Assembly: GCA_002189035.1 (NCBI GenBank)
Contig: NEEC01000002.1
Location: 558,001-622,000 of the forward strand
DNA length: 64,000 nt
Direction: 5' to 3'
Source of the DNA: Utricularia gibba
Taxonomy: Eukaryota; Streptophyta; Magnoliopsida; Lamiales; Lentibulariaceae
This document shows, piece by piece, positions 1-14,504 of the stretch (within the stretch, counting starts at the first letter, position 1; every line of letters starts with the position of its first letter). The translations under genes were made by a program, and so were the position numbers. The notes beneath the pieces are model-generated. The model did no database searches and was not told the DNA's origin. It saw only the letters and a program-made list of their open reading frames with translations.

Positions 1-597
1 CATCTCTGAATCTCGTAAAACCCACCACAATGTAAGGTCCCTTTGTGATTGTCTGTCAATCTGCCATAAAACAAGCCCATATAACCCAGTCAAATGCAAC
101 CGACACGCCAGCTCAAATTTCTTTTATTACCCACAGCACCACATCCGCATATTACACAAAACCCACAAACATCACAACTCCTGCGGACAAGACTTTTGTC
201 CCTGGATCTGAGATACAGAAAATCTGAATTTATTACCCAGATTCCCGAAGCTCAAAATGCGATCCCTTTCTCAGCTAAGACCACATGCACTGAGACTTCC
301 GATGCGTCCCATCGGCTGGGAATAGCGAATTCCCCGCTTTCAAGATCGAACAACTGGACGAAAAAAAATCAGGACTTTAGCGACGTTCACATCAGGATTG
401 GAAAGGGGTCACACCCCTTTATCTTTCTAAGAAAGTGGTAACTAGTGCTTCGTGATTTACTCCGTAGATTAGGTTTGAAATGGATACTCCTCGTCCTCCA
501 CAAGTGAAAACCAGTACAGTTCACGCAGCTCCACTTAAGCTTCTCAAGCGGTAAAAGAAAAATAAACACCGTAACCGTAACCTCAAAGCCGCGGGAG

Positions 598-625
598 CCC
601 CCCCCCCCCCCCCCAAAAAAAAAAA
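598..625. repeat. Poly-C / poly-A homopolymer tract
   Basis: A run of 17 C is followed directly by 11 A. Such a tract is prone to length error in sequencing and to slippage in vivo. It lies in gene-free DNA. Confidence 0.9.
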
Positions 626-1423
626 CGTGACTTTTTTCATTTTTGAATATAAATATATTTAAAATTGATAAAAAAATAAAATTCACATGAGACTTTTTTT
701 AAAAATATGATTAAAGTGATAATAAAAATATTTTACCTCATATTTTAAATTATAAATAAACTATTACTTTTAACTTGCATGCAGTAATATATGATATTCA
801 CACACAACGCCTTTTTTCCAGCTAGGAAATAATCTATTAGACGATATTTATGTCAGGAATATTAAATAATATTTTTAAATTATTTTTGTATAATATTTAT
901 TATTTCCCTTTCATGTACCTTTATGAAATTCTCCTGACTCACCATCCAATATCTAATGAAAGAAAAAAAGACATGTAATCAGCTAAACGCCGCCGTTTGG
1001 CAAAAAAAGACCACGTGAAGAAGTAGGGTTTTCTTTGTTCGGCGGTGGGCGTTAGGGTTTGGGTAGGTTAAAGACGAGGGGAAAGTGTAATGAAGGGGGT
1101 GATTAATGTAATTAATTATCGTAATTAAACACCATGGAACTTTTGTTAATAATGCAGCATAAAATATTTAAATATAAGTTTATCTTCCTAATCAATTATC
1201 GCAAGTCAAGGGTAGGGAGGGGGTCGGGGCCGCACGTGGATTCCGCGGGAACCGCTTCTTGACCTCCCGAGTTATGGAACAAATTCAACTTCACTACTTC
1301 CATTACAATGTAACTTGAAGTTATCTTTTGAATTATATGAATAGAATCATTTTTGAAATTATATAAATGAAATCAATTTTGAGATTAGGAATCCATTTTA
1401 CATAATAAAATTTAATGAATAAA

Positions 1424-1455
1424 GTATATATTATAAAAAGTATATATTATAAAAA
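1424..1455. repeat. Two-copy 16-base tandem repeat
   Basis: Two identical copies of GTATATATTATAAAAA sit head to tail, followed by a degenerate third copy. This is local AT-rich slippage with no sign of function. Confidence 0.8.
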
Positions 1456-2781
1456 GTAAATATATTAAATAATATATTGGTTTTATTATAGAATGATTAA
1501 AAAATATAATTTTAAAATATTAAAGATAATTATTTCAAAAAATTATGTATGTAGAACATATTTTTTATATCATAACATCCGTCGAATAAATTAGAAAAAA
1601 AACCAACATATTTTAGTAAAAAAATTATGTTGTGAAATAATTAGATTTCATATATGTGTGATAAGATTAATTACATGACCTAATGATTGTCATAAATGAT
1701 TATTGTAAAATTTTGATAGAATAAAAATAAGAATTGATTTTATAATAAATGATAAATTTACCTATATTATGATTAATTTTATTTTATAAAATATCTTTTA
1801 AGCAAATGATATTTATAATCTATTTAGTATCATAATTTAGTTAAGTAATGACAATGATTGTAATATTGTAAAACATATGAATTTAATTTTAAGTTTATAT
1901 CATATAATTAATTTTTTTAAAAAAACTTTTTACCTATCCTTTTCTAGATTATAATAGAATTGAAATAATTTTTAAAAATAATTGTTTATTGAAGAGAATT
2001 GAATACATATTTTAAAAATAGAAAACGGTTTATTATCGCGGCATCATTAGGAATCTGGAATCAAGGAGTGGGGGCTATCATTTAGGCTTTAATTAATCAA
2101 AATTTATTTTATATTTATTATTTTCCCAATTAAAATAACGGGGAGTGGCTGCGCTCCCATGTGCGCGTCGCCACGGCACCCACATGGGGCGGCGTTGTGT
2201 CCTTTTGTTTTCTAATGCATACATTACCTTGCAATTAATTTATTCTTAAACTCATTTATTTCGCCGCTTCTTTAATGATTTCTTGCGGCAATGAATTGGA
2301 AATACAAACAATTAAAATACAATTTCTTAGTTTATCAAAATTTCGAAAATATAAAATAGTACAAATTATTTTAATTAAAATTATGACAAAAATCCAAAAT
2401 TTGGACGAATTTAAAACCTGGGTGAGGACAAATACATTATTACATTATATTAAGAGATCATTTGATATTAGAGTATTAATATGTTTAATAATAATGTAAT
2501 TTAATATTTATATATTCAATTATATATAATATAATTCAAAAATAAAAATTTGAATATGTGAATATTATATTATTATTCATTATTTTATCTATATGTATAT
2601 ACCATTTACATACTTAAAAAAATAAGTATATAAATAATATATTCATATAAGATTAAAATAAATATGTAGTTAATCAAATAATAATTTATCATTTACATAC
2701 TATGAAACACGTTTTACGATAAATGGGTCGATAATGAAGGGTAATTTGGGAATTTCCAAGTTGAATTTAGGTTTTCAAGAT

Positions 2782-4555
2782 TCACTTGGGTTCCAGCATG
2801 CGGACAACTTGGATCATGGACGGTCTTCTTTCAAGATTTGAATCAACGCATCTCATGGCTGTGAGCAGAGCCCGTTTAAGGGTGGCAGTGGATGGCCGTG
2901 TCTCCATCTTGGGGTCTGCAATGTCGTCTGCCCTCTTGCTCAGAACCATCATCTTTACCCAGTCCACGAGCTTCTTCTGCATCCACACAACCACCCTGTT
3001 ATCCCTGTGAATAGCCTGACTGCATTACGTACTGTTGAACAGAACCTCTTGCGAAGTGGGGCTGTTGTTCACTGGCTTCCTGCCTGTTATGGCCTCCAGC
3101 ATGACGACACCGAAGCTGTAGACGTCGCTCTTCTCATTGAGCAACCCACTGCTTGCGTATTCAGGAGCTACATATCTGTGTTCAGGTGGCTGTGTTAGCA
3201 CCCTCGTGGGGAAGATGAATGGAATTGAATGAATCACTTGGGGTCTGTTTCTACTCACCCGAAGGTCCCCATTACTCTGGTGATCACATGGCTTCTGTCA
3301 CGCCCAGCAGCTTTGCTAAACCGAAGTCAGATATCTTGGCATTGAAATCATCATCGATGAGTATGTTGCTTGGCTTGATGTTTCGATGCACCACTTTTGG
3401 CTCGATTGAGTCGTGCAGGTACGCTATCCTGGGAAACATATGGAGTGTGGAATGAAACAAGCACTGAGCATTCATATTAATAGAGTGAAGTGTTCTCACG
3501 CCCTTGCAGCTCCTAGTAGAATCTTCATTCTTCCCTCCCATGTCAAATCCCCTGGGGACATAGCTCCATGAAGCCACTGCTGGAGGTTGCCATTGTTGAT
3601 GTACTCATACACCAGGAGCCTGAATGAAGTATGCATAGAACATCAGTGGCCGTGGCTTGTCTAGTTTGATAGCATCTTCCCTCTACTATAAAGTGAGACA
3701 TCAGCTCCAGATGTGACAAAGTTTTCATTTTTACCAGAACTGATCATCTTTGTGGAAGGAAAGCTAGAAATGGATCAGTCATCAGTCTTGGCACCAACCT
3801 GTGTGTTCCTTCCATGCAGAAACCAAGAAGGCGGACCAGGTGTTTATGCCTCACATGACCAATAGCCTCTACTTCAACTCTGAACTCCCTTTCAGCTTGT
3901 CCCCTGCATCAAAACCAATGCTAAAATTACAACAGATTCTTGACCATGGGCAACACATGTTTCCTTGAAAATGTTACGAGTCGCTTAGAATCCTTTTGAC
4001 TGCAACAAGTGCACCATTGATCAGTCGCCCCTGGTATACTACTCCATGTTCACCTTCTCCAATTACATTTTCCTTAGAAAATTTGTCTGTTGCTGTCTCA
4101 AGATCCCTTAGTGTAAACCAGTGACCCCAACCCAAATGAGAGGACTCAGGAAGACCAGAACCAGGGGAAATGGAAGTTATCACGTTGTTTGCAGGCAAAA
4201 GACCGCCTGATTCGACAGATGGTACATCATTCAAAGACCCTGATTGACTTTGAGCATTGACATGCTTCCTCCTCTCCTCAGACTTCACATTTTTTTCTCT
4301 GCAGTTTTCAGGGAAATCAAGAATGCCATCGTTACTATGAACACAGTTGGCTGAATTTTGATCTACCCTTATTTCCTTAATTTCAGCAGATGCGTTTGGA
4401 GTGTGGATTATTGGTGAGTTGACATTCTTCTTCCTGAATATCTTCCGAGCATAACAGAGTAGCAGCACCAGAAAAAGTACCACGAGGAAGCTGATGGATA
4501 TGGTCACTGAAACCCAAGCAGCAAGGTGAGTCTTTTCATTGACTGCAGAACCCAT
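2782..4555 (-). CDS. Receptor-like protein kinase, GPK1/At3g17420 type, frameshifted
   Basis: Six exons: 3978-4555, 3799-3903, 3500-3619, 3259-3428, 3046-3175 and 2782-2976. The product would be about 430 residues: a short outer segment, one membrane helix (about residues 13-36), a linker with the family hallmark EIKEIRVDQ, then a kinase domain opening [11 protein letters not shown]. The glycine loop GEGEHG and VAVKR lysine are present. The catalytic loop reads HRNIKPSN, so the usual catalytic Asp is Asn; DFGLA is intact. The fourth exon is 170 bases where phase needs 171, and the frame shifts between LLGVTE and [12 protein letters not shown] near 3290-3298, giving an early stop. The C-terminus stops right after RMLEPK, lacking the usual tail after RMLE. 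The gene is either a decaying pseudokinase or an active gene with one assembly error. Family assignment is firm; substrate is unknown. Confidence 0.85.
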
Positions 4556-6670
4556 CTTAGAGAGTCAAGGTTCATTAGCTGCCATTCACATAAATGAGAG
4601 TCAGAAAAAAAAGCATAGCTAATTCAAACTATACTGGGACACGATGTAAACTGAAAAGAGCAGTATATGCCATGAGTTCAGTATTCATACTTCACCTGTT
4701 CTATCAGGATGAAAAAATCCAGTTGCATTGCCAAGCTAAGCTCATCTACTTCATCTCTGTAAACTCAACAGGAATACTTGCCTGCCAAGTATACTATCAA
4801 GAAGCTAAGGGCTCTCTTCCTCTGAAACATAACTTGCATTCAACTCAAAGGGAAGTGCAGAAAATATATGGAATCAATCAAATTGTGCAGCCTGGAGACT
4901 CATAGGCAGACGTAAACTCAATGGTAGTTACCTGATACATCGCCAACTTTGTATGAGAAAGAGGCATTTAAACCTCATGACCCTTTTCCCACTTTTCCTC
5001 AAAAAGAATGATAGTAACAATGACAATGAAGGACCTCTGCAAGTCTCGTTACATTACATGCTTGGTAAATTATTTCACATCTAAACTTTTTGCCCCGCTG
5101 AATCACTGAAATAGACGTCAAAAACTGTCTGAAGTTGGTTTCTCATCCAAATTCCCCATTCAAATAATGCACAAGTTTGCGCCCATCTTACATATGTCTA
5201 AAACCATTAACCAATTTGATTTCATATTTCTAAGGATAAGATCATCAAGATCAGTACTTGAAATGAAAAATGGCTTTCTTGCATAAATAATGGGAGCTCG
5301 AGCTTTCAGTACAATAATGCATGCCAATGACAGCAGTGAGAGGGAATCTTGGCATAAAATGAATGCGACATCGTTGACAGATTAAAGGGCCATAAAGGAA
5401 GTATGGACAACGATCAATTTGGCTCCTACGCTCAAACGTGTTCATATCCACCCCCCTTACCAGTCCCTAATAGATGTGCAAATTTTCACATATCAGCGTC
5501 ATACATATGAGAACGCTTGTTCCTGAAAATAGGAGGGGGCCTGCCTCATGGACCCAATGGTGAAAACTGTAGATTTAGGCTTGTACTCTAAATTTGGCGC
5601 AAGATTTGGATGCGGAAAATGACTTACACCCTTCCTGGAAGGACACACAGCATTATCACTGGCTCCAATTATGTCCGCCATTACCGGAAGAAGTTCTAAC
5701 GTAGAATGTAGATAGGAAGCTGTTGCGCCGGACTTATTCAAGGAAGGTTTCCCTCGAGTTTTCTTCCAAGATTTGGATCAGAGTAGGATGATATAGATGA
5801 AGAGATAAAGCTCGATCAATGAATTATAAGGCGTTGGAAGCCATGGGACGACTTTGGAGCTCCCAGATCCTGGAAAAATTCGGTGGAACGAGTTGCACGG
5901 CCTGGTTTCAGATGTAGATGAGCTTGAAGCCTAAGGGGGAGTCCAAGGCCCATAAAAATTCGCTATTGCAACTTAAAGCTCTTGTCTGTAAAGGCCCACT
6001 AGATAACAATGATTGAATATGCGATTACTGTCATAATTCAAGCAGCTTCTTCCCTGCTCAGACCTGACTCCATTTCCTCTTCTATTTCATCCACGAATTA
6101 CAAAATCTACATGTATTGATTATTGAACTCCACCCGCATTTCATCTGCTCTTTTTCATGCCGTTTTCAGTCTTTAATGCGTGAATACTGCATATTTTACT
6201 TCGTGAGTGTTGCGAGTTCCCCAGTTATATGGCTTTCGTCGGCAGGCTCGTCCTTATGCCGCTCTTCTTCAAATGAGGAGGTTCTTGGCTCTGGGAAGTT
6301 GAGGCGGATCGATAAAGCTTCCTTTTTTCAGATTAGTGTTAGAAGTTTTGCCCATTCTGTAAGTGGGTTCCCTGGATATGGTTGAAGATTCCCATTTTAG
6401 TTGCTTTTCTTCGTGTTGAATTTAACGCGTAAACGATTAAACCCTCGTTGTCATTTTTTTTTTTTTTTGTCATATTCAGTGGGATTGTTTGCGGCGATTT
6501 CACTTTCGTTTTGTATCCTTGTTTGAAGCGGATCGGGAAATGCCATTTCTTTTTGGGCGTTACTGTTCATGATTAGTTTGCTGTTGAAGTTCTCCGTTTG
6601 TTGATTCTTTTCTTGCGCTTCAAAAACTCATCGCGTTTTCTATAAGATTCCCATTTTTCATATCACGCAG
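4556..6670. promoter_or_regulatory. Divergent region between receptor kinase and translocator, with leader exons
   Basis: No protein-coding gene is recognised. The two flanking genes point away from each other, so the region should hold both promoters and leaders. On the plus strand a likely non-coding first exon of the translocator ends at 6358, with donor GTAAGT at 6359. An intron then runs to the acceptor CACGCAG at 6664-6670. The exact transcription starts cannot be seen. Confidence 0.5.
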
Positions 6671-6845
6671 GTGTGCTGTACATCTCCATCTCCAGATTTT
6701 GGAACCTGGATTTGTGATACAGCCAGAAAGAAGCAGATATCTGCAGAAATTCTTGTCCGTCTTCTATTTGCATCAGCCTAAACTGCTCCGGCTCGTGGCA
6801 TTCGACTTCTTGTGTGACTCCAGGACTGAGCAGCGATCATCACAA

Positions 6846-8857
6846 ATGAAAATGATTTCTAAGTCACTAGTTCTAACATATTTTTACCTGCTAGTCTACA
6901 TAACATTATCATCAGGAGTTATCTTGTATAATAAGGTTGTTAAGTCGTCCTTGCAATGCCAACATGTGCTTTCAGATTCATTTTCTCTGAGCCTTTTCTT
7001 TTTCCTGTTTTCAGTGGGTGCTCTCTCCAAAATATTTCAACTTTCCATTTCCTATCACACTTACAATGATACATATGGCATTTGCAAGTTCAGTAGCATT
7101 TTTCCTAATCCGTGTTTTCAAGGTAAACCTCGAGCTCCAATCCAGTAAACTTTTATGCTAGATCCAAGTACCTGATGCGTGTTTAAAATTATATCCTATC
7201 GCAATGCATTTTGATGCCACATAATTCTTTGGTTTCTGGGCATTAGATTAGCTATGTTTCGTCAGAGATATATTTCAGATACCTGATAAACTATTTATCT
7301 GCAGGTTGTGTCTCCGGTTAAGATGACATTTCGAATGTAGGAGACTCCTTCAAGGTCAAGCTTCTCAGGGTTCCTATGTATTCTTGTCTTTTTACTGCTT
7401 TGATTTTTGTTGCAGATATGCTTCTTGTGTGATACCAATAAGTGCCTTTTTCGCATCTAGTCTCTGGTAAGCTCTTACATTGCGAACCATGTTATGAAAA
7501 CTTCTTACTGAAACAAAAAAAAGTGAATAATCTGGCCGTTGAGATTTTTCACCTAAGTGTTTTTTATTTCATGAGCATCCGAAGCACAAAACATGAAGAA
7601 CCACGAGTCCATCACATTAATAACTTAGTTCCAGTCAGATATTATAAATCATCCTAGGAGAAGGACCCATTTTCTTCATTATTGATGGCCTGTTTTAAAT
7701 CTCAGGTTCGGGAACACAGCATACCTGCACATATCTGTGGCGTTCATTCAGATGCTGAAAGCCTTGAGTATTCAAAACTAATCACTGTATTTGTGATCCT
7801 TGGTGAAATAATTTTTTTTCTTTTTGTTGATTCAACATGCGTTTTGGGCAGTGCCGGTGGCAACATTTGTGGTGGCTGTTTTGTGCGGTACTGATAAACT
7901 GAGATGGGATGTGTTCTTGAACATGGTGTTGGTCAGCATTGGAGTTGTCATTTCCTCATATGGCGAAATTCATTTCAATGTGATTGGCACGATTTATCAA
8001 GTTACAGGGATATTTGCAGAAGCTTTAAGATTGGTCTTGACTCAGCTTCTTCTCCAGAAGAAAGGGTTGTCTCTAAATCCAATCACAAGCTTATACTACA
8101 TTGCACCCTGCAGGTCCGTGTAACCATCATCCTTCACCATTTCATTGCTCACAAATCTTCTGATATTTCCTTGCATTTGTGCAGCTTTGTATTCCTCTCT
8201 GTCCCCTGGTATTTTCTAGAGAAGCCCGGGATAGAAGTGTCTCAAGTTCAGTTCAACTTCTGGATCTTCTTCTCCAATGCCGTGTGTGCTCTCATGTTAA
8301 ACTTCTCGATATTCTTGGTGATCGGTAGAACTGGGGCTGTGACTGTTCGTGTGGCCGGCGTCTTGAAAGACTGGATCTTGATAGCCCTTTCAACCGTTGT
8401 CTTCCCAGAATCCATGATTACCGGGCTGAACATCACTGGATATGCAATTGGTACCTCTCTAAACTAGCAACTTGAACAATTTTCCATGATAGCTGACAAT
8501 GGGAAACATCTGCAACAATGCAGCTCTGTGTGGTGTGGTCCTCTACAATTATTTGAAAGTCAAGGAAGCTCGCACGTCATCTCAGATATCCGAAGCTCTC
8601 CCAGATCGGGTCACCAAGGTAGACGACTGTGGTAGATGTTTTAGATTTATCTTTTTGTTGAATGCCAAGGGGTTGATCGCCTTGTTTTGGTCCAAATGCA
8701 GCTGGATAAGAAAGCAGTTGATCCGTATATGGGTAATGGGAGCAACAGTGGAGAGGGAAATGGTCGTTCTCCATCAATTCTTGATATCAGTGAGGAGACA
8801 CCGCTGATTCCTCCATCTTCCGCGCGCAGAGCCCAGCAAAGTGCTCGCAGTGACTGA
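6846..8857 (+). CDS. Sugar-phosphate/phosphate translocator-like membrane protein (At3g17430 type)
   Basis: Nine coding exons: 6846-6935, 7015-7122, 7305-7336, 7416-7466, 7706-7767, 7852-8113, 8185-8450, 8524-8618 and 8702-8857. They join in frame to 373 residues. The protein is almost entirely hydrophobic helices, as in the drug/metabolite transporter superfamily triose-phosphate-translocator group. Recognisable blocks include [63 protein letters not shown], and [17 protein letters not shown]. The hydrophilic tail carries a di-acidic EETPLIPP stretch. A second ATG two codons in (6852) aligns better with Arabidopsis, so either start is possible. The substrate of this subgroup is not established; an endomembrane location is likely by family. 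The gene looks intact. Confidence 0.93.
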
Positions 8858-9249
8858 AGCTAACTGACATTTGCTTGTTTTTTGCCTATTTTTTTGCTTC
8901 ATTCATGCTGCTTCGAGTGCATTTTCCCTCAACTTGGTGATGCTTCATTTTATTCAAAAACAAGGCACTAGTAGTATCATCTTCAGAGTACCAAGGAGAA
9001 TCGAAAGAATAATGATACCCTCAACAGGATCGATCTTCACCAATGTAAATATGCATAACCAAATTAATCGATTTGCAGTTCATCATCCTACTAGACCTTC
9101 TCTTACTCATTCCACTGCTTCTAAAAGGAAGTAGCAGGGAATTGTGCTGTCAGTCCTCAGGAAGTGAAACAGGGATGCATGGGTTGATCTACTCTGGTGT
9201 ATCCTGTAACCACATTGCAGAAATTTCACACGCCAAGGATGCATTAAAG
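8858..9249. other. Convergent 3' region between translocator and RPL3
   Basis: Only 392 bases separate two converging stop codons, so the 3' untranslated regions probably meet or overlap. No gene or repeat is seen. Confidence 0.6.
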
Positions 9250-10894
9250 TCAGTCTGCAGCCATGAAGGGATCTGTATCAGAAAGATCGGCCACCAAAGA
9301 TTCCAGCTGATCTGGATCTTCGTCATCTGGGGCAAAGTGTGTAGGGAACGGGAGTTGAGAGATGTCTGGCTTCTTATACACAGAATCTTTTATGAACACG
9401 AAGTTCCCAGTGGCGCCTGGAATCTGTAAGTGGACACAAGAACATGTAGAATTAGAAATCTGATCATGAATTGTTCAGGAAACACAACAAAACAAGAGAG
9501 TGAGAAAACCATACTTGCCCTTTCACCCACAATAAGTTCCTGGCAGGTTCTATTTTGTAAATCCACACATTCTTTACAGTTCTTTGGTCCACGCCCATGT
9601 GTCCCGGCATTTTCTTGCCTTTGAACACCTATTCAGAAAGCATGTGATCACTAACAGCCATTTAGAAGTGGCCTCATCTACCTTATGGCAGTAGAAGCAG
9701 GAGAAGTGCTAATAAAAGGCTTAATGAAGAAATCGGTATGGTATACCTTCCCTGGCGCATCCCTTTGACCGGTGGAACCAATACTTCGATGCGATAATGA
9801 TGCTCCATGAGACGCAGGCATACCTTTGAAGCCCCATCTTTTCATTCCACCCTATAAATGAAACAAAGAAGATGACTTTAAGGAGACCAAGCTTCAAACG
9901 AATAATATTAGAGACAACACGATTTCGCATAGCAGAATACCACTGATGTGAATGACTAAATCAGCTCTTGAGAACATACGAAAACATAAGAGGAACAGGA
10001 TACCAAGATTGTGTGCAAAAGCTATTCTTACTAGTAATCAGTACATAATTTGCGAGGTTCTGTTTGGTATAGATACAGAGAAATGAGAAGCCAAAATCTG
10101 AGAAGAGCATAGAGGTCGACTTATAATAAATAAATTATCACCTGGAATCCCTTCCCCTTAGTAATTCCGGTGACATCCACATATTGTCCAGGAAGAAAAT
10201 GCCGAGCACCAATTGATGTTCCTAGCGGGAGAAGTCCATCTTCGGTAACAGGAAATTCCCTCAATTTTCTTTTCATTGGAACTCCTTGAGCCCTAAAGTG
10301 CCCAACTTCTGGTTTCGTCAAATGCTTCTCCTTTTTTTGTCCACACCCAATCTAGCTACCAACAACATATCGGCCATCATGACAACGAAAACAATGTCAC
10401 ACTGATGCAAACTCTATAAAACTAAGTCCACGAAAGTTAAATGGTAAAGACTATATTGCAAAGAAAGCACCCACATTCCTGGAAGATGAAAAGATTTAGA
10501 CACACATTCTGAGTGTAATAACTTCGAGAACCTGAAGAGAGCAAATTCCTTCCTTTTCTGGGGTTTTAACTTGGCAAACAACGTTATCATCCAACCAAAG
10601 AATCGTAATCGGAATCCTCGCACCCCACTTATCCCACACAGCCGTCATTCCACACTTCACAGCGATCGCCCCCGTCCGTTTCGAGCTTGGCGTCATTACC
10701 CTTGGTTTCGCTTCAATAGTTCTAATGCTAAATGCATCATCATTTTCCGGGATCGCGCATAGCTTCCTCAGCTGTGCAATGAGATACAAAGACGAAGACG
10801 AATGCGACGACGACCTGGGATCCGTACAGAAAATCTGGGCCACGCGACTTATGAGACCTCTCGAAACAGAATTCGCCGCCCCAAACGACTGCAT
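9250..10894 (-). CDS. RPL3: Large-subunit ribosomal protein L3, mitochondrial (uL3m)
   Basis: Five exons: 10532-10894, 10142-10351, 9747-9851, 9515-9628 and 9250-9423. All join in frame to 321 residues. The first about 70 residues are rich in Ser, Arg and Ala and poor in acids, as in a mitochondrial presequence. The bacterial-type L3 core follows: [18 protein letters not shown], then [33 protein letters not shown], and [16 protein letters not shown]. These are the basic loops of L3 that reach the peptidyl-transferase centre. The length fits plant mitochondrial L3 (At3g17465 type) and not the about 390-residue cytosolic form. I chose ATG 10894 because the frame upstream reads as leader. The promoter carries several site II elements, usual for nuclear genes of organelle ribosomes. 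Confidence 0.94.
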
Positions 10895-11671
10895 TTGTAG
10901 AAGAAATCCGCGAAGCTCACAGAGGCGGGGAAGGGAAGCGGAGTTAAACTGCAAGATTAGGGCGATAGAGGGCAGCAACCAAGAACAGAAGCTATATTCC
11001 GATGGGTACTGATGCTCATCTTCTACATGAAAGCCCAAAACCACCCTGCTGAAGCCCATGGGCTGTTATTTATCCATTTTTCCCATGTGAAATGGGCCAG
11101 CCCAAATCCCATGCTACCCACTTTCACATTTCGGTTATTAAGACGTACATATGAAATCAAAACTATTATTCAAATTGATAAATTATCCATATCAATATTC
11201 GTATTCGAATTGTAATACATCCTATAATTAGAATACATATTAATCGAGTATCCAGTTTTCAATATTGAGGGTGCAATGTTCAATTTTAATAATTCTCAAT
11301 AATTTTTTACGTCTACCACCCCTTACATTATTCTATAGAAAATTTAATATATTTAATTTTTAATTATAAAAAATTAATTTATGTAGGATAATTAAATAGT
11401 AAAAATAAAAAATACATTTGATTAAATAACACTATATAATCTCTCATTAATAAGATGTCAATAGAATTCTGAAATTAAGAATAATTGGGTAAGAGTAATA
11501 CTAGAATGAATGAATCTCATGAAGTCATAGTATTTGACATCCCTTTTTATATTATTCGTACGTTAAATAGTGAAAACCAATTATTTCAATGAAAATTACA
11601 TTTATTATTTTCATAATCTATTGGGAACTAAAAATTTTTCAAATTTAATATTATTGTTTATAATCTCTCCC
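10895..11671. other. RPL3 upstream region and AT-rich spacer to the CIPK1 3' end
   Basis: No gene is seen. The part nearest RPL3 is its presumed leader and promoter. From about 11140 to 11650 the sequence is AT-rich spacer, which should also include the CIPK1 3' untranslated region. Confidence 0.55.
11031..11104 (-). promoter_or_regulatory. Cluster of site II (TGGGCY) elements upstream of RPL3
   Basis: AGCCCA at 11032-11037, the perfect 12-base palindrome AGCCCATGGGCT at 11053-11064, and TGGGCCAGCCCA at 11093-11104 supply several TGGGCC/T motifs. They lie 140-210 bases above the RPL3 start codon. In plants TCP factors bind such motifs in promoters of ribosomal and mitochondrial-protein genes. 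The motifs are seen; their role is inferred. Confidence 0.65.
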
Positions 11672-13999
<2,328 letters not shown>

Positions 14000-14504
14000 A
14001 GGGCTCCGCGGACGGAAGATTAAGGTTGATGGCGGCGACTGCTGCGTTTCTCCCCCCGCCTCCGGTTCTGTTTCAGGAGCTACAGGGGGGTTTCTTTAGT
14101 AAATGAAGAGATTACGTGTAGGCCCCACAAACTACAATAGAAGATTAAAAAAATAATAAAAAGAAAATAAGAGGGCCCAGACCCATCTGTTTTACAGGTG
14201 TCATCGTCTTATTGGTCAGTTTCCTTGTTAGGCCCAAATTCAACGATGGATTATTTTTCTATTTTTTTATTATTATTTTTTGTTGTCGTCTGGTCGGGTT
14301 GTGGCAACAGGGAGGTGGAGAGACTGCGTGATTTGCTGTTGCCTTCAAGCATTCACCGGACCTCGAGATTTCATCTCCGATGCGATAAAAGCAGTGCGTG
14401 TCATCAATCTAGGAACGACGCCGTATTATATTGCGTGCTTGGTTGCATCCCACCTCGATTCGAGTCTCCGGCTTGCCCACCGGAAGAAACGATCTCAGCA
14501 AGGG
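14000..14504. promoter_or_regulatory. Shared divergent promoter of CIPK1 and AGD
   Basis: About 505 bases separate the two start codons, which point apart, so the two promoters must share this DNA. It holds GGGCCCAG near 14173 and an AGGCCCA near 14231, both site II-like. No other gene is seen. Confidence 0.6.

Larger units (their letters stand above)
1..2781. other. AT-rich intergenic region, no gene recognised
   Basis: No open frame here resembles a known protein. Most of the stretch is very AT-rich. It is interrupted by three GC-richer patches near 960-1110, 1200-1275 and 2135-2210. The first two contain CACGTG G-box cores (near 1013 and 1233), and the first also has TAGGGTTT telo-box-like motifs. 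These patches may be promoter or leader fragments of a gene not otherwise visible, but nothing downstream supports that. The 99-codon frame on the minus strand at 387-686 gets a glycine run from the poly-C tract and is not credible. Confidence 0.6.

Noticed and set aside
387-686. 99-codon frame with a glycine run
   Set aside because: The glycines come from reading the poly-C tract; no family resemblance.
2977-3032. A 56-base intron in the receptor kinase using donor ACA|GTACGT
   Set aside because: It leaves the next exon out of frame. Donor GAG|GTTCTG at 3045 gives a normal 69-base intron in phase 0 and the right length against the family (SQE joined to KKLVDW).
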